Positions 24,303 through 32,665 of a stretch of DNA of 64,000 bases are shown here, in pieces. A program made the position numbers and the translations under genes. The stretch lies in NCBI GenBank assembly GCA_001791275.1, contig MGEH01000018.1, positions 1-64,000 on the forward strand. The letters are read 5' to 3'. Source of the stretch: Candidatus Uhrbacteria bacterium RIFCSPHIGHO2_12_FULL_60_25 (GTDB lineage: Bacteria; Patescibacteriota; Patescibacteriia; 2-12-FULL-60-25). The first letter of the stretch is position 1, and the number at the start of each line of letters is the position of its first letter. The notes below the pieces were generated by a model that was given only the letters and a program-made list of their open reading frames with translations, was not told the DNA's origin and ran no database searches.

Positions 24303-24686
24303 ATGAATAACCGCGTGGGGGCGGTGGCGCACCTCCTTTTCATTGATCTCTTGGGGAGCATCGCCTGGTTCCCCGTGTGGTGGTACACGAAAGGGTTGTC
24401 ACTCATCGCGTCGAACGCGATTGCGGCATTGACGTATCGGTCGCAAAGCTATTCGTTCCGGATTTGGATCCGGAACTTTTTCGTCCCCATGTACGGACAG
24501 TTCGACATCTGGGGACGCATCATCTCCGTGCTCATGCGTTTCGTCGTATTGGTCGGCCGGTCCATCGCGATCACGGTCGAAGCCGTCATCTACGCTCTCG
24601 GGATCGTTCTCTGGGCGCTCGCACCGCCTCTCACGTTCCTGCTCGGTTCGCAGAGCGGCGTCCTTGGTGCGATCCTGACCCCGTAA
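24303..24686 (+). CDS. Small multi-pass membrane protein
   Basis: Unrecognised 127-residue protein with about three membrane segments (about residues 8-28, 70-95 and 95-115). It has conserved-looking aromatic loops, WFPVWWYTKGL and FFVPMYGQFDIWGRIIS. It lies four bases upstream of the ClpC-like gene and is probably cotranscribed with it, so a membrane partner role for that ATPase is possible but only inferred from neighbourhood. It has no Shine-Dalgarno and an excellent extended -10 promoter. Confidence 0.75.
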   Translation: MNNRVGAVAHLLFIDLLGSIAWFPVWWYTKGLSLIASNAIAALTYRSQSYSFRIWIRNFFVPMYGQFDIWGRIISVLMRFVVLVGRSIAITVEAVIYALGIVLWALAPPLTFLLGSQSGVLGAILTP

Positions 24687-24690
24687 CCCC

Positions 24691-27414
24691 ATGGCTGAAC
24701 CCGTCACACAACAGATCATCCTCTGCAGCACGTGTCAGGGCGACCCGCGCGCGTCTTTGACGTGCAAGGCGTGCGGCGGCTCCGGGCTCGGACTCCCGTC
24801 AGCCGACGGTCTTCTCACGTGGGGAGCGGTCGTGGACGACTTCGCGCTCGCGTTCAGGAAGATCAAGCTCCGGATAAACGTCTTTTTTCACCTGACGCTC
24901 ATCGTCCTCTCGCTCCTCACGCTCGCGGCGTTCGTGTGGCGGCTCATGCGCCTGGACAATCTCGCGGATGTCTCGACGCTCCGCTTCTGGTCCGCGGGAT
25001 ATCCGGAGGTCACGTTCTTCTGGTTCGGCCTGTTCCTCGACTGTTTCATCATCTTCCGTCTGGTCGAGTACACGCGCGACGTAAAACTTCTCCCGAATTG
25101 GGGGAAGAACAAAGCGCAACGTACCGTCTACGAAGCGGGCGCGGCCGAACGGTCGAAACACCGTTTCAACGTCAGTCTCTTTTTCACGGATGACGCGTGG
25201 CAGACGGTCGGGAACGCGTACCGGCTCGCGAAAGACCTGCACCTCGGCGAGGTGACGGTGACGCACCTGTTCGCGGCCGCCATTTCGTCGAACACCGGCG
25301 CCATCTTCATGACGCGGTTGGGCCTGCCGTTCGACAAGATCAAGGACCCACTCGCCCAGATGTGCCACACGGCTACGTCCGGTCCGCCGCCCATCCCGCT
25401 CTCGCGCGACGTGAAGCGCGCGCTCATCCTTGCATACGCGGATGCCCGTCGCGAGCACCGGAAATACGTCTCAACGATCGAGATATTCCTTCAAGCATTT
25501 CGGAATGAACCAAAACTCCAGGAGCTGCTCGACAGTCTCGGCTTCCCGCCAGACCACGTGGTCCACGTTGCCGAGTGGATCCGTCTGCAGGACAAGCTGC
25601 GCGAAGACCAGGAGCGGTTTGTGACGCTCGCCATGCTGAAACCGGCGACCGTCATGAACCGCGCGATGACGGCGAGGCAGACGCCGCTCCTGGACCGTTT
25701 CAGCGAAGACCTCACGCTCGCGGCGCGAAACGGGTACCTTCAGCCGCTCATCGGACGTTCGCAGGAAATGGAAGAACTGTTGCGCGCGATCGAGAGTGGT
25801 CGAAGATCCGTCGTTCTCGTCGGCGAACCCGGCGTCGGCAAGTCAGCCATCATCGAAGGGCTCGCGCGTCGCATGGTGGAAGAGGACATTCCGCCACAAC
25901 TGTTCGACCGCCGTCTCGTGTCCATCAACCTGCCGCAGCTCATTTCCGCGGGCGATCCCGGCCTCGCGGCCGAGCGATTGTTTGCGATCTTGAACGAAGT
26001 GGCGCTGTCCGGAAATATTATTTTGATCCTCCATGGGATCGAATCGCTCTCAGGCGGTTCGTCTCATGGACCGCTCGACCTTGCGGAGAGCTTGTCGACT
26101 GAGCTCGACAAGGGGTACTTCCTCGCCATCGGGACGACCACGCCGCACGCGTACACGCAGTACGTTGAACGCCGGTCGCTGGGCGCCAAGCTCACGCGCG
26201 TGAACATTGACGAGATGGGCCGGGATGACGCCATTCGCGTGCTCATGGCGAAGAGCGGGTCCATCGAATTCCAGAACAAGGCGTTCTTCTCTTTTGCCGC
26301 GATTGAGAAAGCGGTCACGTTGTCCGCGCGATACCTCCACGAACGTTCGCTTCCGGACAAGGCGCTCGATGTGATCCGCGAAGCTTCGGTTCTCGCGCGT
26401 AAACAGCGCGGAGAGCGGACGTTTGTGACGGCGGACGACGTTGCGGCGATCGTTCATGAGAAGTCACGCATCCCGGTCGAAGCGGTCTCGTCTGATGAGT
26501 CTGCGAAGCTCCTTAACCTTGAAAGCGAACTGCACAAGCGCGTGATCGGCCAGGATGCTGCAGTGGTCGCGGTCGCGCAAGCGATGCGGCGTGCGCGGGC
26601 GGAATTGCGCGAGGGGAAACGGCCCATTGCGAACTTCCTGTTCCTTGGTCCGACCGGCGTTGGGAAGACGGAACTTTCAAAGTCCCTCGCTGCGGTGTAT
26701 TTCGGGAGCGAGACCGCAATGGCGCGCGTGGATATGTCCGAGTATCAGGATGCCTCGTCTATCCACCGTATGATCGGGGCGCCCGGCGACCAGCGTGGGG
26801 GGCTTGTCACCGAAGCGGTTCGGCAGAATCCGTTCACGATCCTCCTGCTCGACGAAATCGAGAAGGCGCATCCAGAAATATTGAACTTGTTCCTGCAAGT
26901 TATGGATGACGGGCGCCTCACGGACGGCGTTGGTCGGACGATTGACTTTACGAACGTCGTCCTCATCGCAACGTCCAACGCCGGAACGCAGTTCATCCAG
27001 GACGAGGTCCGCAAAGGAACGCCGATGGAACAGGTGAAGACGACACTCATGGAGCAGGAACTGAAAGGCATCTTCCGTCCTGAATTCCTGAATCGCTTCG
27101 ACGCCATCATCGTGTTCAAACCTCTCACGCAGGACGACGTGTCGCAGATCGCTTGGCTCATGGTGAACAAGATCGGTGAGCGTCTCGCCGAGAAGGGGAT
27201 GAAGTTTCGTGCCGAGGACGCGGCCGTCGAGCAGCTGGCGACGCTCGGGTTTGATCCGTTGTTCGGTGCGCGACCCCTCCGTCGCGTGATCCAGGATCGC
27301 GTGGACAACCAGCTCGCCGATCTGATCCTCCGGAAAGCCGTCCAGCGACGCGATACGATCGTGCTCCAGGCGGATCTGTCGTTGCTGGTCGAGCCTGCGC
27401 CGCCGCTTTCGTGA
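24691..27414 (+). CDS. Membrane-anchored ClpC-like double AAA+ ATPase with N-terminal zinc ribbon
   Basis: The 907-residue product carries two AAA+ modules of the Clp/Hsp100 type: Walker A GEPGVGKSA near 377 and GPTGVGKTE near 653. The second module has LLLDEIEKAHPEILNLFLQVMDDGRLTDGVGRTIDF and a C-terminal D2-small domain (FRPEFLNRFDAIIVF; GFDPLFGARPLRRVIQ). Unlike soluble ClpC it opens with a double CxxC zinc ribbon (Cys12, 15, 25, 28) and two membrane segments (about 60-82 and 107-125). Only then comes a Clp_N-like repeat domain (about 165-300). It is therefore likely tethered to the membrane, with the ATPase in the cytosol. No ClpP gene is in the window. Its stop overlaps the next start (GTGA). 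Confidence 0.92.
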   Translation: MAEPVTQQIILCSTCQGDPRASLTCKACGGSGLGLPSADGLLTWGAVVDDFALAFRKIKLRINVFFHLTLIVLSLLTLAAFVWRLMRLDNLADVSTLRFWSAGYPEVTFFWFGLFLDCFIIFRLVEYTRDVKLLPNWGKNKAQRTVYEAGAAERSKHRFNVSLFFTDDAWQTVGNAYRLAKDLHLGEVTVTHLFAAAISSNTGAIFMTRLGLPFDKIKDPLAQMCHTATSGPPPIPLSRDVKRALILAYADARREHRKYVSTIEIFLQAFRNEPKLQELLDSLGFPPDHVVHVAEWIRLQDKLREDQERFVTLAMLKPATVMNRAMTARQTPLLDRFSEDLTLAARNGYLQPLIGRSQEMEELLRAIESGRRSVVLVGEPGVGKSAIIEGLARRMVEEDIPPQLFDRRLVSINLPQLISAGDPGLAAERLFAILNEVALSGNIILILHGIESLSGGSSHGPLDLAESLSTELDKGYFLAIGTTTPHAYTQYVERRSLGAKLTRVNIDEMGRDDAIRVLMAKSGSIEFQNKAFFSFAAIEKAVTLSARYLHERSLPDKALDVIREASVLARKQRGERTFVTADDVAAIVHEKSRIPVEAVSSDESAKLLNLESELHKRVIGQDAAVVAVAQAMRRARAELREGKRPIANFLFLGPTGVGKTELSKSLAAVYFGSETAMARVDMSEYQDASSIHRMIGAPGDQRGGLVTEAVRQNPFTILLLDEIEKAHPEILNLFLQVMDDGRLTDGVGRTIDFTNVVLIATSNAGTQFIQDEVRKGTPMEQVKTTLMEQELKGIFRPEFLNRFDAIIVFKPLTQDDVSQIAWLMVNKIGERLAEKGMKFRAEDAAVEQLATLGFDPLFGARPLRRVIQDRVDNQLADLILRKAVQRRDTIVLQADLSLLVEPAPPLS

Positions 27415-28508
27415 GTATGGAGCTATCGTCCGCATTGCCTCTCCTCGTTCTTCTCGCGGTCGGCTTGTCCGCGGCGCTGACCCCGCTCGTACGGCGTTTC
27501 GCGTTCTCGTTCGATGTCGTGGACCGCCCGTCCGGAGGCAGGAAGATCCACAAGACGCTGACGGCGCTCTGGGGAGGTCTCGCGACCGGCGCGAGTCTGG
27601 TCATCTGTTTTCTGTTCCTCTTTCAATTCGTGGACGGAAAGGAACTTCGCGACGTGCAGCTTTGGGGCTTCATCATCGCGATTCTTCTCCTGATGGCGGG
27701 AGGAATGATTGACGATTATTTTGACATCAAGCCGTGGCAGCAGTTCCTGTTTCCGCTTTTCGCGTCCGTCATTATCGTCGCGTCGGGGAGCGGAATCGTG
27801 CAGGTGACGAACCCGTTCGGTCCGGGCGCGCTGTCGCTCGTGTGGGCGCAACCGGTCTTTTCGTGGATGGGTCTCTCGATCCCGTTCGCGTTCCCGACGG
27901 ATCTCGTGACGGTCGCGTGGCTGTTGACCGTGACCTACGCGCTGAAATTCTTGGACGGACTGGACGGGCTCGCCGCTGGGATGACTGTGATCGGCGCTGC
28001 GCTCATCGCCGCGCTCGCCTCGACCGACGCGTACTTCCAGCCGCTCATCGCGCTCATGGCACTCATGGTTGCAGGCGTCTACCTGGGTTTTCTGCCATGG
28101 AACCGACAGGGGTCCGTATTTCTCGGTGAAGCGGGGAGTACGATCGCGGGGTTCAGTCTCGGCGTGCTCGCGATTATTTCGGGCGCGAAGGTTGCGACTG
28201 CCGCGACAGCACTTGCCGTCCCGCTCGTTGATATCGCACTCGTCGTGATACGACGCGTACTGCGCGGCACATCGCCGTTCAAGGGCGACGACACGCACCT
28301 CCACTTCCAACTCTTGAAAGCCGGGCTCTCATCACAAAACGCCGTGCGTCTCATTTGGGGAATCGCGCTCGTGTTCGGTCTCCTGGCGTTCACCCTGCAG
28401 ACGCGGGGGAAGCTGTTCCTGTTGGCTGGTCTCGCCGTACTCACGCTCGTTATTTCCTATTTGGCCGTGACGAGGAAAAAATCCTCTTCAATGTCATCCC
28501 GAGCGTAG
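27411..28508 (+). CDS. WecA/TagO-like undecaprenyl-phosphate glycosyl-1-phosphate transferase
   Basis: Integral membrane enzyme of the MraY/WecA glycosyltransferase-4 superfamily. It transfers a sugar-1-phosphate from a UDP-sugar to undecaprenyl phosphate to start polymer synthesis. The 365-residue product has about ten membrane helices, the GGMIDDYFDIKPWQQF motif at about residues 82-98, and KFLDGLDGLAAGMTVIGA near 178-195. It also has the cytoplasmic His motif KGDDTHLHFQLL near 293-304. The start is GTG at 27411 overlapping the previous stop; an ATG at 27417 is also possible. The last five codons (MSSRA) lie in a dispersed repeat, so the native C-terminus may have been replaced. Confidence 0.88.
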   Translation: MSMELSSALPLLVLLAVGLSAALTPLVRRFAFSFDVVDRPSGGRKIHKTLTALWGGLATGASLVICFLFLFQFVDGKELRDVQLWGFIIAILLLMAGGMIDDYFDIKPWQQFLFPLFASVIIVASGSGIVQVTNPFGPGALSLVWAQPVFSWMGLSIPFAFPTDLVTVAWLLTVTYALKFLDGLDGLAAGMTVIGAALIAALASTDAYFQPLIALMALMVAGVYLGFLPWNRQGSVFLGEAGSTIAGFSLGVLAIISGAKVATAATALAVPLVDIALVVIRRVLRGTSPFKGDDTHLHFQLLKAGLSSQNAVRLIWGIALVFGLLAFTLQTRGKLFLLAGLAVLTLVISYLAVTRKKSSSMSSRA

Positions 28509-28607
28509 CGAAGCGTAGCCGAGGGACAGTTTTCGTTACCTCGCGATACGGAAAACTGTCCCCTTCGGCTGCGCTCAGGGCGGGCTCTCGGCTACGCTCG
28601 GGATGAC
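28493..28607. repeat. Dispersed palindromic repeat, family A (115 bp)
   Basis: Terminal inverted arms beginning GTCATCCCGAGCGTAGC and ending GCTACGCTCGGGATGAC, with an inner palindrome GGACAGTTTT/AAAACTGTCC. It overlaps the 3' end of the WecA-like gene. Related copies lie at 32125-32283, 35605-36045 and 49843-50079. Confidence 0.85.
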
Positions 28608-28618
28608 ACTTTATTGAT

Positions 28619-29089
28619 ATGCGCAACACCCTTCGTAACATCCTCTTCGTCCTGCTCATCGGCGGGGCGGTGGCGCTGTTCGCCTCGGACCGGGAGACGA
28701 ATGTCTCGGGACAACCGACGCTCCCGACACGTGACATCGTCGTGAACGGACATCGTCTCATCGTCGTCGAGATCGCGGACGATGACATCGAACGCGAACG
28801 CGGCCTGTCGTTTCGTGAGCGTCTCGGCCCAGATCATGGGATGTTGTTCGCGTACGACGCGTCGGAACGGCTGCGGTTCTGGATGCATGGGATGAAATTT
28901 CCGCTGGATCTGATATTCATCCGCGACGGCCGCGTAGTCTCCGTCGCGGCCGACGTCCCGATCACGACGGCAGGCGTCCCAACGGTCGTGTGGCCGGAGG
29001 AAGAAGCGGACCAGGTTCTCGAATTGAATGCGGGTGATGCGAAACGGTTTGACATACGCGTCGGAACCGAGATTGAAATGCAACCTTGA
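28619..29089 (+). CDS. DUF192 family exported protein
   Basis: The 156-residue product has an N-terminal hydrophobic segment (about residues 6-23) that should export or anchor it. The DUF192 (UPF0127) domain follows: IADDDIERERGLSFRERLGPDHGMLFAYDASERLRFWMHGMKFPLDLIFI and the PEEEADQVLELNAG turn. DUF192 proteins have no settled biochemical function. There is no Shine-Dalgarno. It starts 11 bases after a dispersed repeat. The promoter of the next gene overlaps its stop codon. Confidence 0.9.
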   Translation: MRNTLRNILFVLLIGGAVALFASDRETNVSGQPTLPTRDIVVNGHRLIVVEIADDDIERERGLSFRERLGPDHGMLFAYDASERLRFWMHGMKFPLDLIFIRDGRVVSVAADVPITTAGVPTVVWPEEEADQVLELNAGDAKRFDIRVGTEIEMQP

Positions 29090-29113
29090 CACATCTGGTC
29101 CGAAACGTATCAA
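29086..29113 (+). promoter_or_regulatory. Promoter of the 29147-29716 gene
   Basis: TTGACA at 29086-29091, 16-base spacer, TATCAA at 29108-29113; a GGGAGGAG Shine-Dalgarno at 29134-29141 precedes the ATG. Confidence 0.7.
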
Positions 29114-29146
29114 TGGGTCGCAGGACATTCATAGGGAGGAGAAGTC

Positions 29147-29716
29147 ATGCCGGATCTGCTGCTGGTCGCTGTCTTCATTCTGTACGTCAAGATCGGGCAC
29201 GTCATCGGCCGGGTGTCATGGAGCGTGTGGTACGAAGACGAACGGACAAAGGTCGTCCCGTTCATTCTGTTCCCGTACAGCCATACGATGAGCGAGATCG
29301 GCGGATCGTCCTCCGGCCCCACGATCGTGAGCCGTTGCGGCTCGGACGGCGCCAGGCGCGCGTACACCGCGCTCGTCACGGTCATCTGGCCGCTCAAGCT
29401 CGCATGGAATTCCGTCATCGTCGCGATCTGCGGCGCGCTGTACGTGTTGGCCAAAGCGGCGGAGGCCCTGATCGCGCGTGACGTGCGCAGACGGCTGCGC
29501 GCCATCGCGATCGTTCCGTCGCCGCTGCCCGCGGTTACGCGCGCTCCGGTTCCCCCGTCCTGCGAGGTTCTGTCCAGAACGCCCGAGGAGGAGATCGTCC
29601 AGCTCATGGTCGAGCGGAAGCGCATCGTCCGCCGCATCCGCGAACTCCAGCTCCTGCTCACCAAGAAGCACGGGAGTGGGAAATTCCGCGTTTCGAATCC
29701 GAACGAGGAGAACTGA
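29147..29716 (+). CDS. Membrane-associated protein of unknown function
   Basis: Unrecognised 189-residue protein. It begins with a hydrophobic segment (MPDLLLVAVFILYVKIGHVIG), has a second one at about residues 73-103 (ALVTVIWPLKLAWNSVIVAICGALYVLA), and ends in a basic coiled helix (EEEIVQLMVERKRIVRRIRELQLLL). It carries a full TTGACA promoter, a strong Shine-Dalgarno and its own terminator. In these signals it resembles the island genes rather than the adjacent core genes, so it may be an accessory insertion between DUF192 and murC. Confidence 0.7.
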   Translation: MPDLLLVAVFILYVKIGHVIGRVSWSVWYEDERTKVVPFILFPYSHTMSEIGGSSSGPTIVSRCGSDGARRAYTALVTVIWPLKLAWNSVIVAICGALYVLAKAAEALIARDVRRRLRAIAIVPSPLPAVTRAPVPPSCEVLSRTPEEEIVQLMVERKRIVRRIRELQLLLTKKHGSGKFRVSNPNEEN

Positions 29717-29733
29717 TGTCCGTCCCACTGAAC

Positions 29734-29766
29734 GCCGCCCCACACTCTCGGGGCGGCTTTCTTTTC
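29734..29766 (+). terminator. Terminator of the 29147-29716 gene
   Basis: Stem GCCGCCCC/GGGGCGGC (29734-29741 with 29750-29757), then TTTCTTTTC. Confidence 0.9.
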
Positions 29767-29798
29767 AATGGATGAGCCATCATGTTAGCGTATGTCTC

Positions 29799-31109
29799 AT
29801 GCCGGACATCGCGAACATCAAACGTGCGCATTGCGTGGGCATCGGAGGCATCCACGTGTCCGCGGTCGCGCGGCTTTTGAAATCGCGCGGCGTCACGGTC
29901 TCGGGGAGTGATGCGGTGGCGGGCGATGAGACGTCGCTCCTTGAGAAGCAGGAGTTCGCGGTCACGATCGGGCACGCGGCGACGAACGTCCCCGCGGACG
30001 CGGACGTCGTGATCTACAGCCACGCGGTGCCGGAGGACAACGCGGAGCTCGCAGAAGCGAAAAAGCGCGGCATCCCCGTCTATCATACGCACGCTTTTCT
30101 TGGTGAATTGTTCAAGGACGCGAAACAGATCGTGGTCACTGGCACGCACGGGAAGAGCACGACGACCGCGATGATCGGGACGATCCTCATCGCAGGCGGC
30201 GAGAATCCGACGGTCGTCGTTGGGACGAAGGTCCCGGGTTTTTCAGACGGTAACCTGCGCATCGGTCGTGATGATCTCCTGGTTGTCGAAGGCGACGAGT
30301 ACCAGCGTCACGTGTTGTCCTATGTGCCGACGGTGCTCGTCCTGAATAACATGGAGCTGGACCATACCGATATTTTCCCGACCATGGACGAGTATGCCGC
30401 GATGTTCGGAGAAGCGATCGGGCGCGTGAAGGATGGCGGTGCAGTCATCTGGAACGCGGAGGACCGGGGTCTCGCTGAGCTGGTCGCTGCGCGGAAAGCG
30501 GCATGCGGAAAGCGGAATGTAGGTCTTGTGGCCGTGCGAAGAACGGATGTTCCATTGCGGGTCCCGGGCGAAATGAATCAACGGAACGCCGCGATGGCGT
30601 CAGCCGCAGTACAGGCATGGAAACCGGACATTGATCCGTCCATCGCGGCGAAGGCATTGGCGGACTTTCCGGGCGTTTGGCGTAGGTTCGAGCGCGTCGG
30701 TGAATTTAACGGCGCGACGGTCATTTCCGATTACGGTCACCACCCGACCGAAGTCCGTGAGACGTTGAAGGCGGCGAAGCTCGCTTTTCCAGCCAAGCGG
30801 GTCGTCCTTTGCTTTCAACCGCACCAGCGTAACCGGACAAAACATCTGTTCAATGATTTTGTCGAAGTCTTGAAAGACGCCGACGTCCTCGTCCTGGTTG
30901 AAATCTACGACGTCCCGGGTCGTGAAGAGGAAGAAGATCGGGATGTGACGAGTGAAAAACTATTACAGGCGATCGGCAAGGGATCGTACGCCGCGACGTT
31001 GGATGACGCTGAGGCTCAATTGCGAAAGATCGTAACGCCGAATGACGTCGTACTCGTGATGGGCGCAGGAACGATTGATCAGGTCGCGCGGAAATTGGTC
31101 AAAACATGA
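29799..31109 (+). CDS. murC: UDP-N-acetylmuramate-L-alanine ligase
   Basis: ATP-dependent ligase that adds the first L-Ala to UDP-MurNAc. The 436-residue product has the N-terminal Rossmann motif HCVGIGGIHVSAVARLL and the ATP loop VVTGTHGKSTTTAMIG near residues 109-124. It also has the central LNNMELDHTDIFPTMDEY and the C-terminal ISDYGHHPTEV and CFQPHQRNRT motifs, all typical of MurC. It is shorter than the roughly 490 residues of E. coli MurC. The start is placed at the ATG of MPDIANIK; an in-frame ATG nine codons upstream is less likely. It overlaps murB by ATGA. Confidence 0.95.
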   Translation: MPDIANIKRAHCVGIGGIHVSAVARLLKSRGVTVSGSDAVAGDETSLLEKQEFAVTIGHAATNVPADADVVIYSHAVPEDNAELAEAKKRGIPVYHTHAFLGELFKDAKQIVVTGTHGKSTTTAMIGTILIAGGENPTVVVGTKVPGFSDGNLRIGRDDLLVVEGDEYQRHVLSYVPTVLVLNNMELDHTDIFPTMDEYAAMFGEAIGRVKDGGAVIWNAEDRGLAELVAARKAACGKRNVGLVAVRRTDVPLRVPGEMNQRNAAMASAAVQAWKPDIDPSIAAKALADFPGVWRRFERVGEFNGATVISDYGHHPTEVRETLKAAKLAFPAKRVVLCFQPHQRNRTKHLFNDFVEVLKDADVLVLVEIYDVPGREEEEDRDVTSEKLLQAIGKGSYAATLDDAEAQLRKIVTPNDVVLVMGAGTIDQVARKLVKT

Positions 31110-32113
31110 AAGCTCTCACTCCTGAACAGATCGCCAACGTCGTTGAACGACTCCCGACGGTCATTCGAGACGAGCCCATGTCCAAACACACGAACTTCCG
31201 TATCGGAGGTCCGGCGCGGTTGTACGTCGTCGCGAACGACACTGACGCGTTGGTGAACGTGGTTCGGGTCGCACGAGACGCAGGCGTACCGTGGACCGTC
31301 TTTGGCGGAGGATCGAACATCTTGGTCTCGGATGACGCGTACGAGGGCCTTATGATTCAAGCCGCTCTGCGTGGCATGAACGTCGAAGGAGCGTCAGTGA
31401 CGTGTGAACCGGGCGTTATCACGGCGTTCGCGGCGCGGATGTCCGCCGACGCAGGTTTGACCGGCTTTGAGTGGGCGGTAGGCGTGCCAGGGACGATCGG
31501 CGGCGCCGTTTACGGCAACGCCGGATGTTTCGGCGGGGAGATGAAGGACGTCATCGAATCGGTCGACGCGTATCGCGTCGCGGACGATCAGCGGCTCACG
31601 TACACGAAAGTTGATTGTCGTTTCGGATATCGTGAAAGTCGTTTCAAACACGAGCCTCATCTGATCCTCGGGTGCACCTTGCGTTTAGCGGTCGGGGAGA
31701 AGGACGCCGCTCGTCGTCGCATGGTCGAGATTATCGCGCTTCGCAAAGCCAAGCAGCCGCTCGAACAATCGAGCGCAGGGTGTGTGTTCAAGAATTTTGA
31801 ATTTTCAGACGAGTCGGCGCTGGAGATTTTGCGACGCACCCTTCGGCTTCGCTCAGGGCAGGCTGTGGAGGTGCCCGCGGAGATGCTGGCCGCGAAGCGT
31901 CTTTCGGCAGGATGGCTCGTGGATCAGGTCGGAATGTTGGGGAAGACCGTGGGCGGCGTCGCGGTCTCCGATAAACACGGCAACTTCGTGGTGAATGCCG
32001 GTGGCGGCCGCGCACAAGACGTCATCGCCCTCATGAGCGTCATCAAGATGAAGGTCCGCGATGAACTTGGTATCTTCTTGGAAGACGAGGTACAGTTGGT
32101 TGGGTTTGAATAA
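31106..32113 (+). CDS. murB: UDP-N-acetylenolpyruvoylglucosamine reductase
   Basis: FAD-dependent reductase that forms UDP-MurNAc. The 335-residue product has TNFRIGGPARLYVVAN and VFGGGSNILVSD for FAD binding. It also has the GFEWAVGVPGTIGGAVYGNAG signature and the catalytic region AGCVFKNFEF near residue 228 and GNFVVNAGG near 295. Near residues 245-254 an extra LRLRSGQA stretch is encoded by a fragment of dispersed repeat family A, inserted in frame before the conserved AGWLVDQVGM. The repeat length keeps the frame, so the enzyme is probably still functional. It is coupled to murC by a four-base overlap. Confidence 0.95.
   Translation: MKALTPEQIANVVERLPTVIRDEPMSKHTNFRIGGPARLYVVANDTDALVNVVRVARDAGVPWTVFGGGSNILVSDDAYEGLMIQAALRGMNVEGASVTCEPGVITAFAARMSADAGLTGFEWAVGVPGTIGGAVYGNAGCFGGEMKDVIESVDAYRVADDQRLTYTKVDCRFGYRESRFKHEPHLILGCTLRLAVGEKDAARRRMVEIIALRKAKQPLEQSSAGCVFKNFEFSDESALEILRRTLRLRSGQAVEVPAEMLAAKRLSAGWLVDQVGMLGKTVGGVAVSDKHGNFVVNAGGGRAQDVIALMSVIKMKVRDELGIFLEDEVQLVGFE
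31839..31864. repeat. Family A repeat fragment inside murB
   Basis: The 26 bases starting CCCTTCGGCTTCGCTCAGGG match the inner part of the family A repeats at 28493-28607 and, inverted, 32125-32283. They encode the atypical LRLRSGQA stretch of MurB. Confidence 0.75.
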
Positions 32114-32124
32114 CTCACCTAAGC

Positions 32125-32283
32125 GTCATTCCGAGCGTAGCGAAGGCCGTCAGACGGCCGAAGCGGAGCCGAGAGCCTGCCTTGAGCGCAGCCGAAGGGA
32201 ACCACTGTCGTAATTTCGCGATACGTTTACATGACGAAAGCGGTTCCTCCGCTCGGCCGTCGGACGGCCTCGGTCGGTATGAC
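32125..32283. repeat. Dispersed palindromic repeat, family A (159 bp)
   Basis: Begins GTCATTCCGAGCGTAGCGAA and ends GGCCTCGGTCGGTATGAC, with nested palindromes GGCCGTCAGACGGCC and GGCCGTCGGACGGCC in the two arms. An inner core TTCGCGATACG is shared in slightly changed form with 28493-28607. It fills the murB-hpf gap. Confidence 0.85.
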
Positions 32284-32293
32284 ATGTAGAGAT

Positions 32294-32617
32294 ATGACCA
32301 TCACCATTGAACCAAAAGGGATTGAGCTGACAGACGCCATACGAACGTACGCGGAAGAAAAGTTTATGTCACTCACGAAATACGTCGAGGGGATTGAGAA
32401 GATGGACATTGATATCGGCATGGAGTCGCACCACCATGTGAATGGAAAGGTCTACATGTGTTCGGCGCACGTCTTCCTGCGCAATAAGGATTTCTACGTG
32501 AAGAAGGAAGCCGAAGAGCTCTACAAAGCGATTGATAAGGTCAAAGACCATCTTCGGAACGAGCTCGCGGAATACAAGGATCGGCATCTGAAGAAGCACC
32601 GGTCGGACAACGCGTAG
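32294..32617 (+). CDS. hpf: Ribosome hibernation-promoting factor (short form)
   Basis: HPF/YfiA family protein that binds the 30S decoding region and stabilises idle ribosomes. The 107-residue product starts MTITIEPKGIELTDAIRTYAEEKF, then KYVEGIEKMDIDIGMESHHHVNGKVYMCSAHVFLRNKDF and a helical end AIDKVKDHLRNELAEYKDRH. These are the two helices and beta sheet of the short HPF form, without the long C-terminal dimerisation domain. The frame is open into the upstream repeat (to 32231), but the family start is the ATG at 32294. No Shine-Dalgarno. Confidence 0.93.
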   Translation: MTITIEPKGIELTDAIRTYAEEKFMSLTKYVEGIEKMDIDIGMESHHHVNGKVYMCSAHVFLRNKDFYVKKEAEELYKAIDKVKDHLRNELAEYKDRHLKKHRSDNA

Positions 32618-32665
32618 GCGGATTGCGGGAAACGTCTCGTTGCGTTAACATCCGCGCACGTCATT

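Noticed and set aside
26677-28310. Long minus-strand frames opposite the ClpC-like and WecA-like genes
   Set aside because: Conserved families on the plus strand explain the region; the antisense products have no recognisable motif.
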